Assembly (NCBI GenBank): GCA_018819105.1
Contig: JAHJQV010000060.1
Location: 1 to 48,491, forward strand
Direction: 5' to 3'
Origin: Gammaproteobacteria bacterium
GTDB taxonomy: Bacteria > Pseudomonadota > Gammaproteobacteria > Xanthomonadales > Wenzhouxiangellaceae
Length of the DNA: 48,491 nt
Translations under genes and position numbers: made by a program
In this document: positions 1 to 10,774 of the stretch, in pieces
Numbering within the stretch: position 1 is the first letter of the stretch
How the letters are laid out: each line of letters opens with the position of its first letter
The notes under the pieces: generated by a model
Databases searched by the model: none
The model's input: only the letters and a program-made list of their open reading frames with translations
What the model was told of the DNA's origin: nothing

Positions 1-3
1 ACC

Positions 4-1194
<1,191 letters not shown>

Positions 1195-1268
1195 GCCTGC
1201 ACCAGCAGCCACAGACAGACATTCAGTGATTCATGAGACAGGCTCTCGATAAAGGTTTGGAGTAGACA

Positions 1269-1580
1269 ATGGCCGAGCAGAAAATTCGCATCAGACTCAA
1301 GGCGTTCGATCACAAGTTGATTGATCGTTCCGCCCAGGAGATCGTCGACACGGCGAAACGCACCGGTGCGCAAGTGAGTGGGCCAATCCCGCTGCCTACC
1401 CGCATCGAGCGCTATACCGTACTGATTTCACCGCACGTCAACAAGGACGCACGCGACCAGTATGAAATGCGCACGCACAAGCGCCTCATGGACATCCTTG
1501 ATCCCAACGACAAGACTGTTGATGCGCTGATGAAGCTTGATCTTGCCGCTGGCGTTGATGTGCAGATCCAGCTCTCCTGA
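1269..1580 (+). CDS. rpsJ: 30S ribosomal protein S10
   Basis: First gene of the S10 operon. The 103-residue protein has the expected family length. It starts [19 protein letters not shown] and contains the conserved [15 protein letters not shown] segment. In the ribosome S10 sits in the 30S head; it also serves as NusE in antitermination. A GGAG ribosome binding site at 1259-1262 lies six bases before the ATG. No promoter was recognised in the 74-base gap after tuf, so transcription may continue from upstream. Confidence 0.98.
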   Translation: MAEQKIRIRLKAFDHKLIDRSAQEIVDTAKRTGAQVSGPIPLPTRIERYTVLISPHVNKDARDQYEMRTHKRLMDILDPNDKTVDALMKLDLAAGVDVQIQLS

Positions 1581-1616
1581 GCTGGCATGTCATCACAAAA
1601 CAGATGAGTGAATGAA

Positions 1617-2249
1617 ATGAATATTGGAATCATAGGCAGAAAGCGCGGCATGACACGCGTGTTCCAGGAAGACGGCACCAGTGTACCGGTGACCGTGGTG
1701 GAAGCCGCGCCCAACCGCATTGCCCAGTTGAAGACGCCCGACAACGATGGCTACAGCGCCGTGCAGGTTACCGTGGGCACGCGCAAGCCGTCTGCGGTGA
1801 ACAAGCCGCTGTCCGGACACTTCGCCAGTCGCGATGTCAGTCCCGGTGAAGGTTGTTGGGAACTGCGCGTGGATGATCTGGCTGATCTGCAGGTCGGCAG
1901 CGAGCTCAGCGTGACCCAGTTCGAGGTTGGCCAGAAGGTGCTGGTGACCGGTGTCAGCAAAGGCAAGGGCTTTGCCGGTGTCATCAAGCGGCACAATTTC
2001 CGCATGCAGGATGCCACCCACGGCAACTCGCTGTCGCATCGTGCGCCGGGTTCCATTGGCCAGTGCCAGACCCCGGGACGCGTGTTCAAAGGCAAAAAAA
2101 TGGCCGGCCATATGGGCAGTGAACGCACCACAGTGAAAAATCTTGAGATCGTCAGCGTCGACGAAGCCCGTTCGCTGCTGTTGATCAAAGGCGCGGTGCC
2201 CGGCAGCAAGGGCGGTCACGTCATTGTGCGTACCGCGCAGAAGCATTAA
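1617..2249 (+). CDS. rplC: 50S ribosomal protein L3
   Basis: Primary 23S rRNA-binding protein near the peptidyl transferase centre. I place the start at ATG 1617 ([12 protein letters not shown]), which matches the usual L3 N-terminus. An in-frame GTG at 1608 would add three residues and is less likely. The product is 210 residues, the normal length. The conserved [20 protein letters not shown] region containing the methylated-glutamine site is present around residues 142-161. It lies between rpsJ and rplD in the S10 operon. Confidence 0.97.
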   Translation: MNIGIIGRKRGMTRVFQEDGTSVPVTVVEAAPNRIAQLKTPDNDGYSAVQVTVGTRKPSAVNKPLSGHFASRDVSPGEGCWELRVDDLADLQVGSELSVTQFEVGQKVLVTGVSKGKGFAGVIKRHNFRMQDATHGNSLSHRAPGSIGQCQTPGRVFKGKKMAGHMGSERTTVKNLEIVSVDEARSLLLIKGAVPGSKGGHVIVRTAQKH

Positions 2250-2261
2250 GGAGTTAGCAGA

Positions 2262-2867
2262 ATGGATATGGCAATTACCGGCGCAGACAGCAGCATCAAG
2301 GTTTCTGATGCCGTGTTTGCGAGGGATTTTTCTGAGGCTCTGGTGCATCAGGTCGTCGTGGCCTATCAGGCTGGTGGCCGTGCCGGCACCAAGGCGCAGA
2401 AATCCCGCTCAGATGTGCGCGGCAGCAACCGCAAGCCATTCAAGCAGAAAGGCACCGGCAACGCCCGCGCCGGCACCCGTTATGGGCCGCTGTGGCGCAG
2501 TGGTGGGGTGACTTTCGCTGCCCGGCCAAGAAACTTCAAGCAGAAGGTCAACCGCAAGATGTATCGCGGTGCCATGCGTTCGATTCTGTCCGAACTGATC
2601 CGACAGCAGCGCCTGCTGGTGGTCAAGGATTTCGCCGTGGACGCACCCAAGACCAGTGCCATGCAGGCGTTCCTGGAGCAGCTGGGCGTGGGCCATTGCA
2701 TGCTGGTCAGCACCAGCACGCCGGAACATGTCTATCTGGCTGCCAGAAACATTCCCGGTGTCTATACCGTGGACGTCAGTGATCTGGATCCGGTCAGCCT
2801 GGTGCAGGCATCGACCGTGGTGATGACCGTTGACGCGATCAATCAAATCGAGGAGTGGCTGGCATGA
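2262..2867 (+). CDS. rplD: 50S ribosomal protein L4
   Basis: L4 binds domain I of 23S rRNA and lines the exit tunnel; in E. coli it also autoregulates the S10 operon. The 201-residue product has the typical loop region with GGRAGTKAQKSRSDVRGSNR and the KGTGNARAGTR motif. An AAGGAG ribosome binding site precedes ATG 2262. The stop codon overlaps the rplW start (ATGA-type), so the two are probably translationally coupled. Confidence 0.97.
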   Translation: MDMAITGADSSIKVSDAVFARDFSEALVHQVVVAYQAGGRAGTKAQKSRSDVRGSNRKPFKQKGTGNARAGTRYGPLWRSGGVTFAARPRNFKQKVNRKMYRGAMRSILSELIRQQRLLVVKDFAVDAPKTSAMQAFLEQLGVGHCMLVSTSTPEHVYLAARNIPGVYTVDVSDLDPVSLVQASTVVMTVDAINQIEEWLA

Positions 2868-3166
2868 TCAGGGAATCACTGTACAACGTGGTGCGCCGCC
2901 CGCACGTGTCCGAAAAGACCGCACGGGTGAGTGCTGACAGCAACCAGTATGTGTTTGAAGTCGCCACCAGCGCCAGCAAGAAAGACATCCGCCAGGCCGT
3001 CGAAGCACTGTTTGAAGTCAGCGTGCGCGATGTCACGGTGGTGAGCATGCCGGCCAAGCGCAAAAGTTTTCGCGGCCGCCCCGGCGCGCGCAATGCCTGG
3101 AAAAAGGCCTATGTGCGACTGGCGGACGGACAAAGCATCGACCTGATCGATGGCGAACAGGCCTGA
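2864..3166 (+). CDS. rplW: 50S ribosomal protein L23
   Basis: L23 sits at the tunnel exit and is the docking site for trigger factor and SRP. The start is chosen at ATG 2864 ([19 protein letters not shown]), which overlaps the rplD stop and has an AGGAG site at 2851-2855. A GTG at 2855 would add three residues and overlap that site. Its 100 residues match the bacterial family. The typical P-x-x-S-E-K-T motif and the C-terminal KKAYVRL segment are visible. Confidence 0.96.
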   Translation: MIRESLYNVVRRPHVSEKTARVSADSNQYVFEVATSASKKDIRQAVEALFEVSVRDVTVVSMPAKRKSFRGRPGARNAWKKAYVRLADGQSIDLIDGEQA

Positions 3167-3177
3167 GGAGCAATAGC

Positions 3178-4011
3178 ATGGCGATTTTGAAATCCAAACC
3201 GACCACGCCCGGCCGCCGCGGACTGGTGCAGATCAAGCATGATCATCTGCACAAAGGTGCGCCGTATGAGCCGCTGGTTGAAAAACAGACCCGCAATGGC
3301 GGACGCAACAACAACGGTCGCATCACCACCCGGCATCAGGGTGGCGGTCACAAGCAGCGCTACCGCAAGATCGATTTTGTCCGTGACAAGGACGGCATCC
3401 AGGCACGTGTGGAACGGGTTGAATACGATCCCAACCGCACCGCCCACATTGCCCTGCTGGTCTATGCAGACGGTGAGCGCCGCTACATCGTGGCCCCCAA
3501 CAAGCTGCGTGCCGGCGACCAGGTGATCAGTGGTGCCCGTGCTCCGATCAAGGTCGGTAACACGCTGCCGTTGCGCAACATCCCGGTGGGCTCAACCGTG
3601 CACTGCGTGGAAATGAAGCCAGGCAAGGGTGCCCAGTTGGTGCGCAGCGCCGGCGCCTCGGCCCAGCTGGTTGCGCGTGAGGGCATGTATGCCACGTTGC
3701 GTCTGCGCTCGGGTGAAATGCGCAAGGTATTGGCCCAGTGCCGTGCCACCCTGGGTGAAGTGTCCAACACCGAACACAGTCTGGCCAAACTCGGCAAGGC
3801 TGGCCGCAAACGCTGGATGGGCAAGCGCCCGACGGTGCGTGGTGTGGTCATGAACCCGGTGGACCATCCACATGGTGGCGGTGAAGGCCGTACCTCTGGT
3901 GGTCGTCATCCGGTGACCCCGTGGGGTGTGCCGACGAAAGGCTACAAGACCCGTAAAAACAAACGCACCGATGACATGATTGTACGTCGTCGCGGTGCCG
4001 GCAAGAAGTAA
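3178..4011 (+). CDS. rplB: 50S ribosomal protein L2
   Basis: One of the most conserved 50S proteins, needed for subunit joining and peptidyl transferase activity. It has 277 residues, close to the 273 of E. coli. The C-terminal [17 protein letters not shown] signature holding the functionally critical histidine is intact near residues 221-237, followed by the KTRKNKRTD tail. A GAGGAG-type site precedes ATG 3178. It lies between rplW and rpsS. Confidence 0.98.
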   Translation: MAILKSKPTTPGRRGLVQIKHDHLHKGAPYEPLVEKQTRNGGRNNNGRITTRHQGGGHKQRYRKIDFVRDKDGIQARVERVEYDPNRTAHIALLVYADGERRYIVAPNKLRAGDQVISGARAPIKVGNTLPLRNIPVGSTVHCVEMKPGKGAQLVRSAGASAQLVAREGMYATLRLRSGEMRKVLAQCRATLGEVSNTEHSLAKLGKAGRKRWMGKRPTVRGVVMNPVDHPHGGGEGRTSGGRHPVTPWGVPTKGYKTRKNKRTDDMIVRRRGAGKK

Positions 4012-4028
4012 CCATAGGTTAAGCAGTT

Positions 4029-4301
4029 ATGCCTCGTTCATTACGTAAAGGACCCTTTGTTGATCACCATCTGCTGAAGAAAGTGGATGATGCCGTGGCC
4101 AGCAACTCCAAGAAACCGATCAAGACCTGGTCGCGTCGTTCCATGATCCTGCCGGACATGGTCGGGCTGACCATCGCGATCCACAACGGCAGACAGCATG
4201 TGCCGGTGCTGATCAACGAAAACATGGTTGGTCACAAACTTGGTGAATTCGCAGCCACCCGGACTTTCAAGGGTCACTCCGGTGACCGCAAGGCCAAGTA
4301 A
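4029..4301 (+). CDS. rpsS: 30S ribosomal protein S19
   Basis: S19 sits in the 30S head near the A site and contacts S13. The 90-residue product begins [15 protein letters not shown] and carries the conserved [15 protein letters not shown] and [15 protein letters not shown] segments. It lies 17 bases after rplB and 19 bases before rplV. Length and sequence are ordinary for the family. Confidence 0.98.
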   Translation: MPRSLRKGPFVDHHLLKKVDDAVASNSKKPIKTWSRRSMILPDMVGLTIAIHNGRQHVPVLINENMVGHKLGEFAATRTFKGHSGDRKAK

Positions 4302-4320
4302 CAGGCTAAAGGACATGAAT

Positions 4321-4653
4321 ATGGAAACCAAAGCAGTGCTCCGGGGTGCCCGGATTTCGGCCCAGAAAGTACGTCTGGTGGCAGACCAGGTGCGCGGTAT
4401 GCCGGTGGAAAAAGCCGAGCAGTTGCTGAAGTTCAGCGATAAAAAGGCTGCCCAGATCGTGCGCAAGGTGCTGCTGTCGGCAGTGGCCAATGCCGAAAAC
4501 AATCGCGGCGCGGACATCGACGAATTGAGCATCTCGACCATTTTCGTGGACGAGGGCCCAACCCTGAAGCGTGGTATGCCGCGTGCGAAGGGTCGTTATA
4601 ACCGCATTCTGAAACGCACCAGCCACATCACTGTGGCTGTGGCCGAACAATAA
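4321..4653 (+). CDS. rplV: 50S ribosomal protein L22
   Basis: L22 reaches into the exit tunnel with a long beta-hairpin. The start is set at ATG 4321 ([20 protein letters not shown]), giving 110 residues, the E. coli length. The AAAGGA site at 4308-4313 is well spaced for it. An ATG at 4315 would sit almost on the ribosome binding site. The hairpin region with [15 protein letters not shown] and the C-terminal RTSHITV segment are present. Confidence 0.97.
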   Translation: METKAVLRGARISAQKVRLVADQVRGMPVEKAEQLLKFSDKKAAQIVRKVLLSAVANAENNRGADIDELSISTIFVDEGPTLKRGMPRAKGRYNRILKRTSHITVAVAEQ

Positions 4654-4664
4654 GGCTTAAGCAG

Positions 4665-5345
4665 ATGGGACAGAAAGTACACCCAACAGGTATTCGCCTT
4701 GGCATCTCCAAAGACTGGAATGCCAAATGGTTCGCCGGCAAGCGTGAATATGCGCGCAACCTCAATGAGGACATCCGCGTGCGTGAATTCATTCACAAAC
4801 GGCTGCAGGATGCCGCCATCAGCCGCGTCCACATCGAGCGCCCGGCCAAGGCCATGAACATCACCGTGCACACTGCGCGGCCCGGCATCGTGATCGGCAA
4901 AAAAGGTGAGGACATCGAGCGTCTGCGCAAGGAAGTCTCCGCCATCGCTGGCGTGCCGGCGACCATCAGTGTGGCGGAAATCCGCAAGCCGGAGCTGGAT
5001 GCCAGGCTGATCGCCGAAGGCATTGCCGCACAGTTGGAAAAGCGTGTCATGTTCCGCCGTGCCATGAAGCGCGCGGTGGGCAGTGCCGTGCGTCTGGGTG
5101 CTCTGGGCATCAAGGTCAGTGTCTCCGGTCGTCTCAATGGTGCCGACATTGCTCGCACCGAATGGTACCGCGAAGGCCAGGTTCCGCTGCACACGCTGCG
5201 TGCCGACGTCGACTATGGCGTGATCGAGGCACACACCACTTACGGTGTGCTGGGCGTCAAGGTATGGGTCTACAAAGGTGAGATTTTCGACCTTGAACAG
5301 GCTGGCAAGGAAGAGCAGTCCGGCGCACGCCGGGCCAATCGTTAA
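4665..5345 (+). CDS. rpsC: 30S ribosomal protein S3
   Basis: S3 lies at the mRNA entry channel and contributes to helicase activity. The 226-residue product starts [19 protein letters not shown], has the KH-domain GKKGEDIE motif around residues 78-85, and the conserved C-terminal S3 domain with [20 protein letters not shown]. It lies 11 bases after rplV and 27 bases before rplP. Nothing is unusual. Confidence 0.98.
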   Translation: MGQKVHPTGIRLGISKDWNAKWFAGKREYARNLNEDIRVREFIHKRLQDAAISRVHIERPAKAMNITVHTARPGIVIGKKGEDIERLRKEVSAIAGVPATISVAEIRKPELDARLIAEGIAAQLEKRVMFRRAMKRAVGSAVRLGALGIKVSVSGRLNGADIARTEWYREGQVPLHTLRADVDYGVIEAHTTYGVLGVKVWVYKGEIFDLEQAGKEEQSGARRANR

Positions 5346-5372
5346 GCCAGGCGACAGGACAGGAGATTAGAG

Positions 5373-5786
5373 ATGTTACAGCCCAAAAGAACCAAGTTCC
5401 GCAAGACCCACAAGGGCCGCAACCGCGGTCTGGCCCAGGTCGGCAATCAGGTGAGCTTCGGTGAATTCGGACTCAAGGCGACCACGCGCGGCCAGATCAC
5501 GGCGCGCCAGATCGAGGCTGCCCGTCGTGCCATCACCCGTCACGTGAAGCGTGGTGGCAAATTGTGGATCCGCGTGTTTCCGGACAAGCCGATCACGAAA
5601 AAGCCCATCGAAGTGCGCATGGGCAAAGGCAAGGGCAACGTTGAATACTGGGTTGCCCCGATTCAGCCTGGCCGCATGCTGTATGAGATCGAAGGCGTCA
5701 GTGAAGACGTGGCGCGGCAGGCGTTCACGCTGGCTGCAGCCAAGCTGTCGGTCAAAACCACTTTTGTCAATCGCACGGTGATGTGA
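5373..5786 (+). CDS. rplP: 50S ribosomal protein L16
   Basis: L16 organises the A-site region of the 50S subunit. The 137-residue protein begins [19 protein letters not shown] and carries the conserved [14 protein letters not shown] and RMGKGKG segments. Its stop overlaps the rpmC start (TGATG at 5784-5788), a sign of translational coupling. A GGAGATTAGAG stretch precedes the ATG. Confidence 0.98.
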   Translation: MLQPKRTKFRKTHKGRNRGLAQVGNQVSFGEFGLKATTRGQITARQIEAARRAITRHVKRGGKLWIRVFPDKPITKKPIEVRMGKGKGNVEYWVAPIQPGRMLYEIEGVSEDVARQAFTLAAAKLSVKTTFVNRTVM

Positions 5787-6028
5787 TGAAATTTGAAGAT
5801 TTGAAAAACAAGGATGCGCAGCAACTGCAGCAGATTCTCAACGATCTGCGCGGCGAGCAGTTCAAGACCCGCATGCAGCATGGCAGCGGTCAATTGACCA
5901 ACACTGCAGCGATGCGCCAGTTGCGTCGTGACATTGCCAGGGTAAAAACCATGCAGACCCGATTGTCTACAGATCAGGGGTCTGCACAACAGGCCGCATC
6001 GGCTGATGCCGCCGGAGAGCAAGCATGA
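5786..6028 (+). CDS. rpmC: 50S ribosomal protein L29, with C-terminal tail
   Basis: L29 lies near the tunnel exit beside L23. The start is ATG 5786 overlapping the rplP stop; a GTG at 5783 would add one residue. The L29 core, [16 protein letters not shown] to about residue 62, has the usual two-helix pattern with the conserved [11 protein letters not shown] segment. The protein is 80 residues, longer than the roughly 63 of E. coli. The extra residues form an Ala/Gln/Asp-rich tail ([20 protein letters not shown]) that looks disordered. It overlaps the rpsQ start by four bases. Confidence 0.95.
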   Translation: MKFEDLKNKDAQQLQQILNDLRGEQFKTRMQHGSGQLTNTAAMRQLRRDIARVKTMQTRLSTDQGSAQQAASADAAGEQA

Positions 6029-6336
6029 GTGAAGTGACAGAAGCCACTGCCAGTGCCGACAGCCGCGAAGCTGTTGCCGACAGCCATGTTGATGTGGTGC
6101 GCAGCCGGGTTGGTGTGGTCATCAGCGACAAGATGGACAAGACCGTGACCGTGCGTCTGCAGCGGCGCGTGAAACATCCGCTGTATGGCAAGTACATTAC
6201 GCGTGACACCAAAGTGCACGCGCACGACGAGAACAACGAATGCCATGCCGGTGATACCGTGCGTGTGGCCAGTTGTCGCCCGCTTTCCAAGACCAAGGCC
6301 TGGAAAGTGATCGATATTGTTGAACGTGCCAGATAA
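6025..6336 (+). CDS. rpsQ: 30S ribosomal protein S17, with N-terminal extension
   Basis: Primary 16S rRNA-binding protein with an OB fold. Core features [14 protein letters not shown] and [12 protein letters not shown] are present, followed by the DTVRV and PLSKTKAW segments. At 103 residues it exceeds the 84 of E. coli. The first 25 or so residues (from [20 protein letters not shown]) are acidic, low-complexity sequence before the core. ATG 6025 overlaps the rpmC stop (ATGA). A shorter product from an internal start cannot be excluded, but no internal ATG occurs before the core. Confidence 0.95.
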   Translation: MSEVTEATASADSREAVADSHVDVVRSRVGVVISDKMDKTVTVRLQRRVKHPLYGKYITRDTKVHAHDENNECHAGDTVRVASCRPLSKTKAWKVIDIVERAR

Positions 6337-6353
6337 GCTGCAGGAGTAGTGAC

Positions 6354-6722
6354 ATGATTCAGATGCAATCCAATCTTGCGGCAGCCGACAACAGTGGTGC
6401 CCGCCGCCTGCAGTGCATCAAGGTGCTGGGCGGCTCCAAGCGTCGCTACGCCGGCATCGGTGACGTCATCAAAGTGACGGTCAAGGATGCCATTCCGCGC
6501 GGCAAGGTGAAGAAAGGCGAAGTCTACAACGCTGTGGTCGTGCGCACCGCCAAGGGCGTACGTCGGCGTGACGGTTCGCTGATTCGTTTTGATGGCAACG
6601 CTGCGGTGCTGCTGAACGCCAAGCTTGAGCCGATCGGAACCCGCATTTTCGGGCCGGTCACGCGCGAGCTTCGTACCGAAAAATTCATGAAAATCATCTC
6701 GCTGGCACCAGAAGTGCTGTAA
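6354..6722 (+). CDS. rplN: 50S ribosomal protein L14
   Basis: First gene of the spc section. L14 forms an intersubunit bridge with 16S rRNA. It has 122 residues, as in E. coli. It begins [18 protein letters not shown] and contains the family signature [16 protein letters not shown], with [13 protein letters not shown] near the C-terminus. It lies 17 bases after rpsQ with no terminator or obvious promoter between, so the S10 and spc sections may be co-transcribed. Confidence 0.98.
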   Translation: MIQMQSNLAAADNSGARRLQCIKVLGGSKRRYAGIGDVIKVTVKDAIPRGKVKKGEVYNAVVVRTAKGVRRRDGSLIRFDGNAAVLLNAKLEPIGTRIFGPVTRELRTEKFMKIISLAPEVL

Positions 6723-6741
6723 CAGGGATGCGGAGACTACG

Positions 6742-7059
6742 ATGAAAAGAATACGCAAAGGCGATGAAGTGATTGTGACCACCGGGCGCAGCAAAGGCAA
6801 CCGTGGCAACGTCCTGCGGGTGCTGGACGAAGATCGCCTGCTGGTGGAAAACGTCAACATGGTGAAACGGCACACCAAGCCGGATCCCAACCGTCAGCAG
6901 CCTGGCGGGATCATTGACAAAGAGGCACCGATTCATGTCTCCAACGTCATGTTGTACAACCCGCAGCTGGGTCGCGGTGACCGCGTGTCATTCAAGACGC
7001 TGGACGACGGCCGCAAGGTTCGGGTATTCCGTTCCAACGGCGAAGTAGTGGACATTTAA
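6742..7059 (+). CDS. rplX: 50S ribosomal protein L24
   Basis: Assembly initiator protein of the 50S subunit. The 105-residue product has the N-terminal KOW motif (KGDEVIVTTGRSKGNRGNVL) followed by the conserved VNMVKRHTKP and GGIIDKEAPIHVSNV segments. It lies between rplN and rplE, 19 and 11 bases away. Length and composition are ordinary. Confidence 0.98.
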   Translation: MKRIRKGDEVIVTTGRSKGNRGNVLRVLDEDRLLVENVNMVKRHTKPDPNRQQPGGIIDKEAPIHVSNVMLYNPQLGRGDRVSFKTLDDGRKVRVFRSNGEVVDI

Positions 7060-7070
7060 GGTAAACCATC

Positions 7071-7613
7071 ATGAGCAGACTGCAGCAGATGCACAAGGAA
7101 CAGGTTGCGCCGCAACTGACCGAGAAGTTCGGTTACAAGAACCCGATGCAGGTTCCCCGCTTGACCAAGGTCACCATCAACATGGGCCTGGGTGAAGCCA
7201 CCACCGACAAAAAGGTGCTGGAACAGGCAGTGGACGAGCTGGCCAGAATTACCGGACAGAAGCCGGTGGTGACCAAGGCACGTAAATCGGTGGCCAGCTT
7301 CAAGATCCGCGACGGCTACCCGGTCGGTGCCAAAGTCACGCTGCGTGCCGAGCGCATGTATGAATTTGTTGATCGTCTGGTCAACGTGGCGCTGCCGCGC
7401 GTGCGCGATTTCCGCGGTCTGAACGCGAAATCGTTCGATGGTCGTGGCAATTACAATATGGGCGTCACCGAACAGACGATTTTTCCGGAAATCAATTTTG
7501 ACGAGATCAGTGCGATCCGTGGCATGGACATCGCCATCACCACCACCGCACAGAGTGACGCCGAGGCGCAGGCATTGCTGGCCGCTTTCGGTTTCCCGTT
7601 TCGTCAACGCTAA
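7071..7613 (+). CDS. rplE: 50S ribosomal protein L5
   Basis: L5 binds 5S rRNA and contacts the P-site tRNA. Its 180 residues match the family (E. coli 179). Recognisable segments are [32 protein letters not shown], the [10 protein letters not shown] motif and FPEINFDEI. It lies 12 bases before rpsN in the spc operon. Confidence 0.98.
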   Translation: MSRLQQMHKEQVAPQLTEKFGYKNPMQVPRLTKVTINMGLGEATTDKKVLEQAVDELARITGQKPVVTKARKSVASFKIRDGYPVGAKVTLRAERMYEFVDRLVNVALPRVRDFRGLNAKSFDGRGNYNMGVTEQTIFPEINFDEISAIRGMDIAITTTAQSDAEAQALLAAFGFPFRQR

Positions 7614-7625
7614 CAGGAACAGAAC

Positions 7626-7931
7626 ATGGCCAAGAAATCAATGATCGCCCGTGAAGTCAAACGCACCAAGCTGGTGGAGAAATACGCCACCAGACGCAGC
7701 GAGCTGACCACACTGATCAAGAACCCGGAAACGCCGTTTGAAGAGAAGATGGCTGCGATCAAGGCGCTGTCTTCGCTGCCGCGCGATTCCAGCAAGGTCA
7801 GACAGCGCAACCGCTGCCAGGTGACCGGACGTCCGCGCGGCTATTACCGCCGCTTCGGTCTGGGACGCAACAAGCTGCGTGAAGCCGCCATGCGCGGTGA
7901 CGTGCCGGGCCTGCGCAAGGCCAGCTGGTAA
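7626..7931 (+). CDS. rpsN: 30S ribosomal protein S14 (zinc-free type)
   Basis: S14 belongs to the 30S head. At 101 residues it is the long, zinc-independent form, since it lacks the paired CxxC motifs of the short form. It begins [20 protein letters not shown] and ends with [19 protein letters not shown] and the family-typical GLRKASW. A 75-base gap separates it from rpsH; no promoter was recognised there. Confidence 0.98.
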   Translation: MAKKSMIAREVKRTKLVEKYATRRSELTTLIKNPETPFEEKMAAIKALSSLPRDSSKVRQRNRCQVTGRPRGYYRRFGLGRNKLREAAMRGDVPGLRKASW

Positions 7932-8006
7932 CAACGAGACGAACATGGTTTTGCGGTCATGGCTGACCACAGATTCCGCTAACACGATTGTGAACAGGAC
8001 AACGCG

Positions 8007-8402
8007 ATGAGTATGAATGATCCAATTGCAGATATGCTGACACGTATCCGCAATGCTCAGGCAGTAGCCAAGAAAACCGTCAGCATGCCGGCCTCCAAGA
8101 TCAAGGCCGGAATTGCTGCAGTGCTGAAACAGGAAGGCTACATCGTCGACTACAAGGTCATCGACAACGATGGCAAGCCGACGCTGACCATAGAGCTGAA
8201 GTACATGCAGGGTCGCGGTGTGATTGATCGCATCCAGCGCGTCAGCCGGCCCGGTCTGCGCAATTATCGCGGCAAGGACGAACTGCCGCGTGTGCTCAGC
8301 GGTCTGGGTGTGGCGATTGTCAGCACCTCAGGTGGCATCATGACCGATGCTGCGGCCCGACAGAAAGGTGTCGGTGGCGAAGTGCTGTGCATCGTCGCCT
8401 GA
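8007..8402 (+). CDS. rpsH: 30S ribosomal protein S8
   Basis: Primary 16S rRNA binder; in E. coli S8 represses the spc operon by binding mRNA near rplE. The 131-residue protein starts [18 protein letters not shown] and carries the C-terminal signature [20 protein letters not shown]. Start ATG 8007 is preceded by an AGGAC site; the ATG two codons later (8013) is a possible alternative. Confidence 0.98.
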   Translation: MSMNDPIADMLTRIRNAQAVAKKTVSMPASKIKAGIAAVLKQEGYIVDYKVIDNDGKPTLTIELKYMQGRGVIDRIQRVSRPGLRNYRGKDELPRVLSGLGVAIVSTSGGIMTDAAARQKGVGGEVLCIVA

Positions 8403-8429
8403 TCGACGGCACATTGAGGAGATTGAAAC

Positions 8430-8957
8430 ATGTCTAGAATTGCAAAAAACCCGTTGCCATTGCCGCAGGCGGTGGAATTCAGCCAGCAGGGTGCCACGGT
8501 CAAGGTCAAAGGCAGCAAGGGCAGCCTGGAACTGAATCTGCCGGAAGGCATTTCGGTCGAGAACAACGATGGCGTGCTCAGCGTGAACGCCACCGATGAC
8601 AAAAACCATGCCCTGCAGGGCACCATCCGGGCACTGCTGGGCAACATGGTGACCGGTGTCACCGATGGTTTCGAGCGCAAGCTGGAGCTGCGTGGCGTCG
8701 GTTATCGTGCGCAGATGCAGGGCCAGCAGCTGAATTTGAGCCTGGGCCTGTCGCATCCGGTGGAATTCATTGCTCCGGATGGCATTACCATTGAAACGCC
8801 AAGCCAGACCGAAGTGGTCGTGCGCGGCATTGACAAACAACAGGTCGGTCAGGTTGCCGCCAACATTCGCGCCTATCGTCCACCCGAGCCGTACAAGGGC
8901 AAGGGTGTTCGTTATGCCGGTGAGCGCGTCATCATGAAGGAAGCCAAGAAGGCTTGA
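8430..8957 (+). CDS. rplF: 50S ribosomal protein L6
   Basis: L6 binds near the factor-binding centre of the 50S subunit. It has 175 residues with two tandem L6 folds, beginning [13 protein letters not shown]. The C-terminal signature [15 protein letters not shown] is present around residues 151-165. A GAGGAG site lies just before ATG 8430. It is followed by rplR after 49 bases. Confidence 0.98.
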   Translation: MSRIAKNPLPLPQAVEFSQQGATVKVKGSKGSLELNLPEGISVENNDGVLSVNATDDKNHALQGTIRALLGNMVTGVTDGFERKLELRGVGYRAQMQGQQLNLSLGLSHPVEFIAPDGITIETPSQTEVVVRGIDKQQVGQVAANIRAYRPPEPYKGKGVRYAGERVIMKEAKKA

Positions 8958-9006
8958 TGACAGCCGTATTGCCCGCAGCGCTTAGGAATACCAGGAGAGC
9001 ACAGAA

Positions 9007-9363
9007 ATGCTGAACAAGAAAATTGCAAGAATGCGTCGCGCACGCAAGACCCGGTCTCAGATCAGCCGTCTCGGCGTGACCCGGCTCAGCGTGCATCGCA
9101 GCGGACGTCATTTTTATGCGCAAATCATTGCTGCCGAAGGTGGCCGCGTGCTGGCCGCTGCCTCGACCTTGCAAAAGGACGTGCGCGAAGGTCTCAGCAG
9201 CACCAGTTCCAAGGCGGCCGCAGCTGCGGTCGGCAAGGCCATTGCCGAGCGCGGCAAGCAGGCCGGTGTGGAGCAGGTGGCTTTTGACCGTTCCGGATTT
9301 GCCTATCACGGCTGCATCAAGGAACTCGCCGATGCCGCTCGTGAAGCCGGCTTGAAGTTTTAA
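9007..9363 (+). CDS. rplR: 50S ribosomal protein L18
   Basis: L18 binds 5S rRNA with L5 and L25. The 118-residue protein has the basic N-terminus [15 protein letters not shown] and the core motifs [16 protein letters not shown] and the C-terminal [20 protein letters not shown]. It lies between rplF and rpsE as usual. An AGGAGAGC site precedes ATG 9007. Confidence 0.98.
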   Translation: MLNKKIARMRRARKTRSQISRLGVTRLSVHRSGRHFYAQIIAAEGGRVLAAASTLQKDVREGLSSTSSKAAAAAVGKAIAERGKQAGVEQVAFDRSGFAYHGCIKELADAAREAGLKF

Positions 9364-9389
9364 TTTAATTTATTCGCAGGGTCAATTCT

Positions 9390-9902
9390 ATGTCTGCAAA
9401 GCATATGGACAACAACGACGGCATGATCGAAAAGCTGGTCGCCGTGAATCGCGTTGCCAAAGTGGTCAAGGGTGGTCGCCAGTTCGGCTTTACCGCATTG
9501 AGCGTGGTGGGTGATGGTGACGGCACCGTCGGCTTCGGTTATGGCAAGGCTCGTGAAGTGCCGGCCGCAATCCAGAAGTCGGTGGAAAAAGCACGCCGCA
9601 ACATGATCAAGGTACAGCTGAAGGATGGCACCTTGTGGCACCCGATCAAGGCTGCACACAGCGGTTCGCGCATCTACATGCAACCGGCATCAGGCGGTAC
9701 CGGTGTCATCGCCGGCGGCGCCATGCGCGCCGTGCTGGAAGCGGTCGGCATTCGTGACGTACTGGCCAAGAGCAATGGCTCCAACAATGCCATCAATCTG
9801 GTGCGGGCGACGATCAAGGGTCTGGAGTCCATGGCTTCGCCTGAGTCGGTGGCGATCAAACGTGGCAAATCAGTTGACGAGGTGATGGCAAATCATGTCT
9901 GA
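9390..9902 (+). CDS. rpsE: 30S ribosomal protein S5
   Basis: S5 helps set decoding accuracy and mRNA unwinding. It has 170 residues; the N-terminal double-stranded-RNA-binding segment begins [19 protein letters not shown], with [18 protein letters not shown] after it and the conserved [19 protein letters not shown] region. Its stop overlaps the start of rpmD by eight bases, indicating coupling. Confidence 0.98.
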   Translation: MSAKHMDNNDGMIEKLVAVNRVAKVVKGGRQFGFTALSVVGDGDGTVGFGYGKAREVPAAIQKSVEKARRNMIKVQLKDGTLWHPIKAAHSGSRIYMQPASGGTGVIAGGAMRAVLEAVGIRDVLAKSNGSNNAINLVRATIKGLESMASPESVAIKRGKSVDEVMANHV

Positions 9903-10308
9903 GCAGGAAAACAAAATCAGCGCTGCGCCAGCAGATTCCGATCAGCCGGCAAAGAAAGCCAGCAAGAAAGCCGCCAAGAAGTCTGCGGCGAAAAAAGCTG
10001 CCGGCAAAAAAGCCACTAGCAAGGTTGCGGCAAAAAAGTCTGGCAGCAAAAAGGCCACTGCGGTCAAGGCTGACACTGTGCCGGCTGCGGCGGACAAGGC
10101 GGCTGACAAACCGGCTGGCAAAGCTGTGGGCAAGACGCTCAGCGTGACCCTGGTGCGCAGCACCAACAGCTGCATCGCCCGGCACCGTGCCACCGTGCGT
10201 GGCCTGGGGCTGCGCCGTATGCACCATACCGTGCAGCTGGAAGACACCTCGGCCATTCGCGGCATGCTGCGGCAGGTGGCCTATTTAGTACGAGTGGAGC
10301 AGCTCTGA
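9895..10308 (+). CDS. rpmD: 50S ribosomal protein L30 with long Lys/Ala-rich N-terminal extension
   Basis: The last 59 or so residues, from about [19 protein letters not shown], are a normal L30 core with [16 protein letters not shown] and a family-type C-terminus ([13 protein letters not shown]). The product is 137 residues, whereas a typical bacterial L30 is about 60. The extra 78 N-terminal residues are Lys, Ala and Ser repeats such as [15 protein letters not shown] and [11 protein letters not shown], resembling histone H1-like tails. The reading frame is continuous from ATG 9895, which overlaps the rpsE stop. No ATG lies between the extension and the core, so the extension is probably translated. 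Confidence 0.93.
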   Translation: MSEQENKISAAPADSDQPAKKASKKAAKKSAAKKAAGKKATSKVAAKKSGSKKATAVKADTVPAAADKAADKPAGKAVGKTLSVTLVRSTNSCIARHRATVRGLGLRRMHHTVQLEDTSAIRGMLRQVAYLVRVEQL

Positions 10309-10342
10309 GCTGCACTGCGATCTGATCACACAGGAAAGTACC

Positions 10343-10774
10343 ATGAAATTGAACAGCATCAACTCCAACGCAGGCCGCAAGGCACGCAAGCGCGTCGGTC
10401 GTGGCATCGGTTCCGGACTGGGTAAAACAGGCGGACGTGGCCACAAGGGCCAGAAATCGCGTTCCGGCGGTTTCCACAAGGTCGGTTTTGAAGGCGGCCA
10501 GATGCCGCTGCAGCGGCGCCTGCCAAAAGTCGGATTCAACAGCGCGATCTCGCGCGTCACCGGCGAGATCTATCTGTACCAGCTGCAGCAGCTGCCGGGT
10601 ACCGAAGTCACCATGGAAACCATCCGTGCGGCCGGCCTGATCAAGGGCAGCATCAAGCGCGTCAAGCTGGTTGCCACCGGTGAGGTTGACAAGGCCTATG
10701 AGGTTTCCGGGATTCGCGTGACCAAGGGCGCGGAAGCGGCCATCGTTGCCAAAGGTGGCAAGGTAGCAGCCTGA
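10343..10774 (+). CDS. rplO: 50S ribosomal protein L15
   Basis: Late-assembly 50S protein. Its 143 residues begin [20 protein letters not shown], followed by the glycine-rich [20 protein letters not shown] loop that threads into 23S rRNA. The C-terminal part has the signature-like VKLVATGEV segment. The stop overlaps the secY start (TGATG at 10772-10776), so SecY synthesis is probably coupled to it. Confidence 0.97.
   Translation: MKLNSINSNAGRKARKRVGRGIGSGLGKTGGRGHKGQKSRSGGFHKVGFEGGQMPLQRRLPKVGFNSAISRVTGEIYLYQLQQLPGTEVTMETIRAAGLIKGSIKRVKLVATGEVDKAYEVSGIRVTKGAEAAIVAKGGKVAA

Noticed and set aside
1608-1616. GTG start for rplC
   Set aside because: The three extra residues are not typical of L3, while ATG 1617 gives the standard N-terminus.
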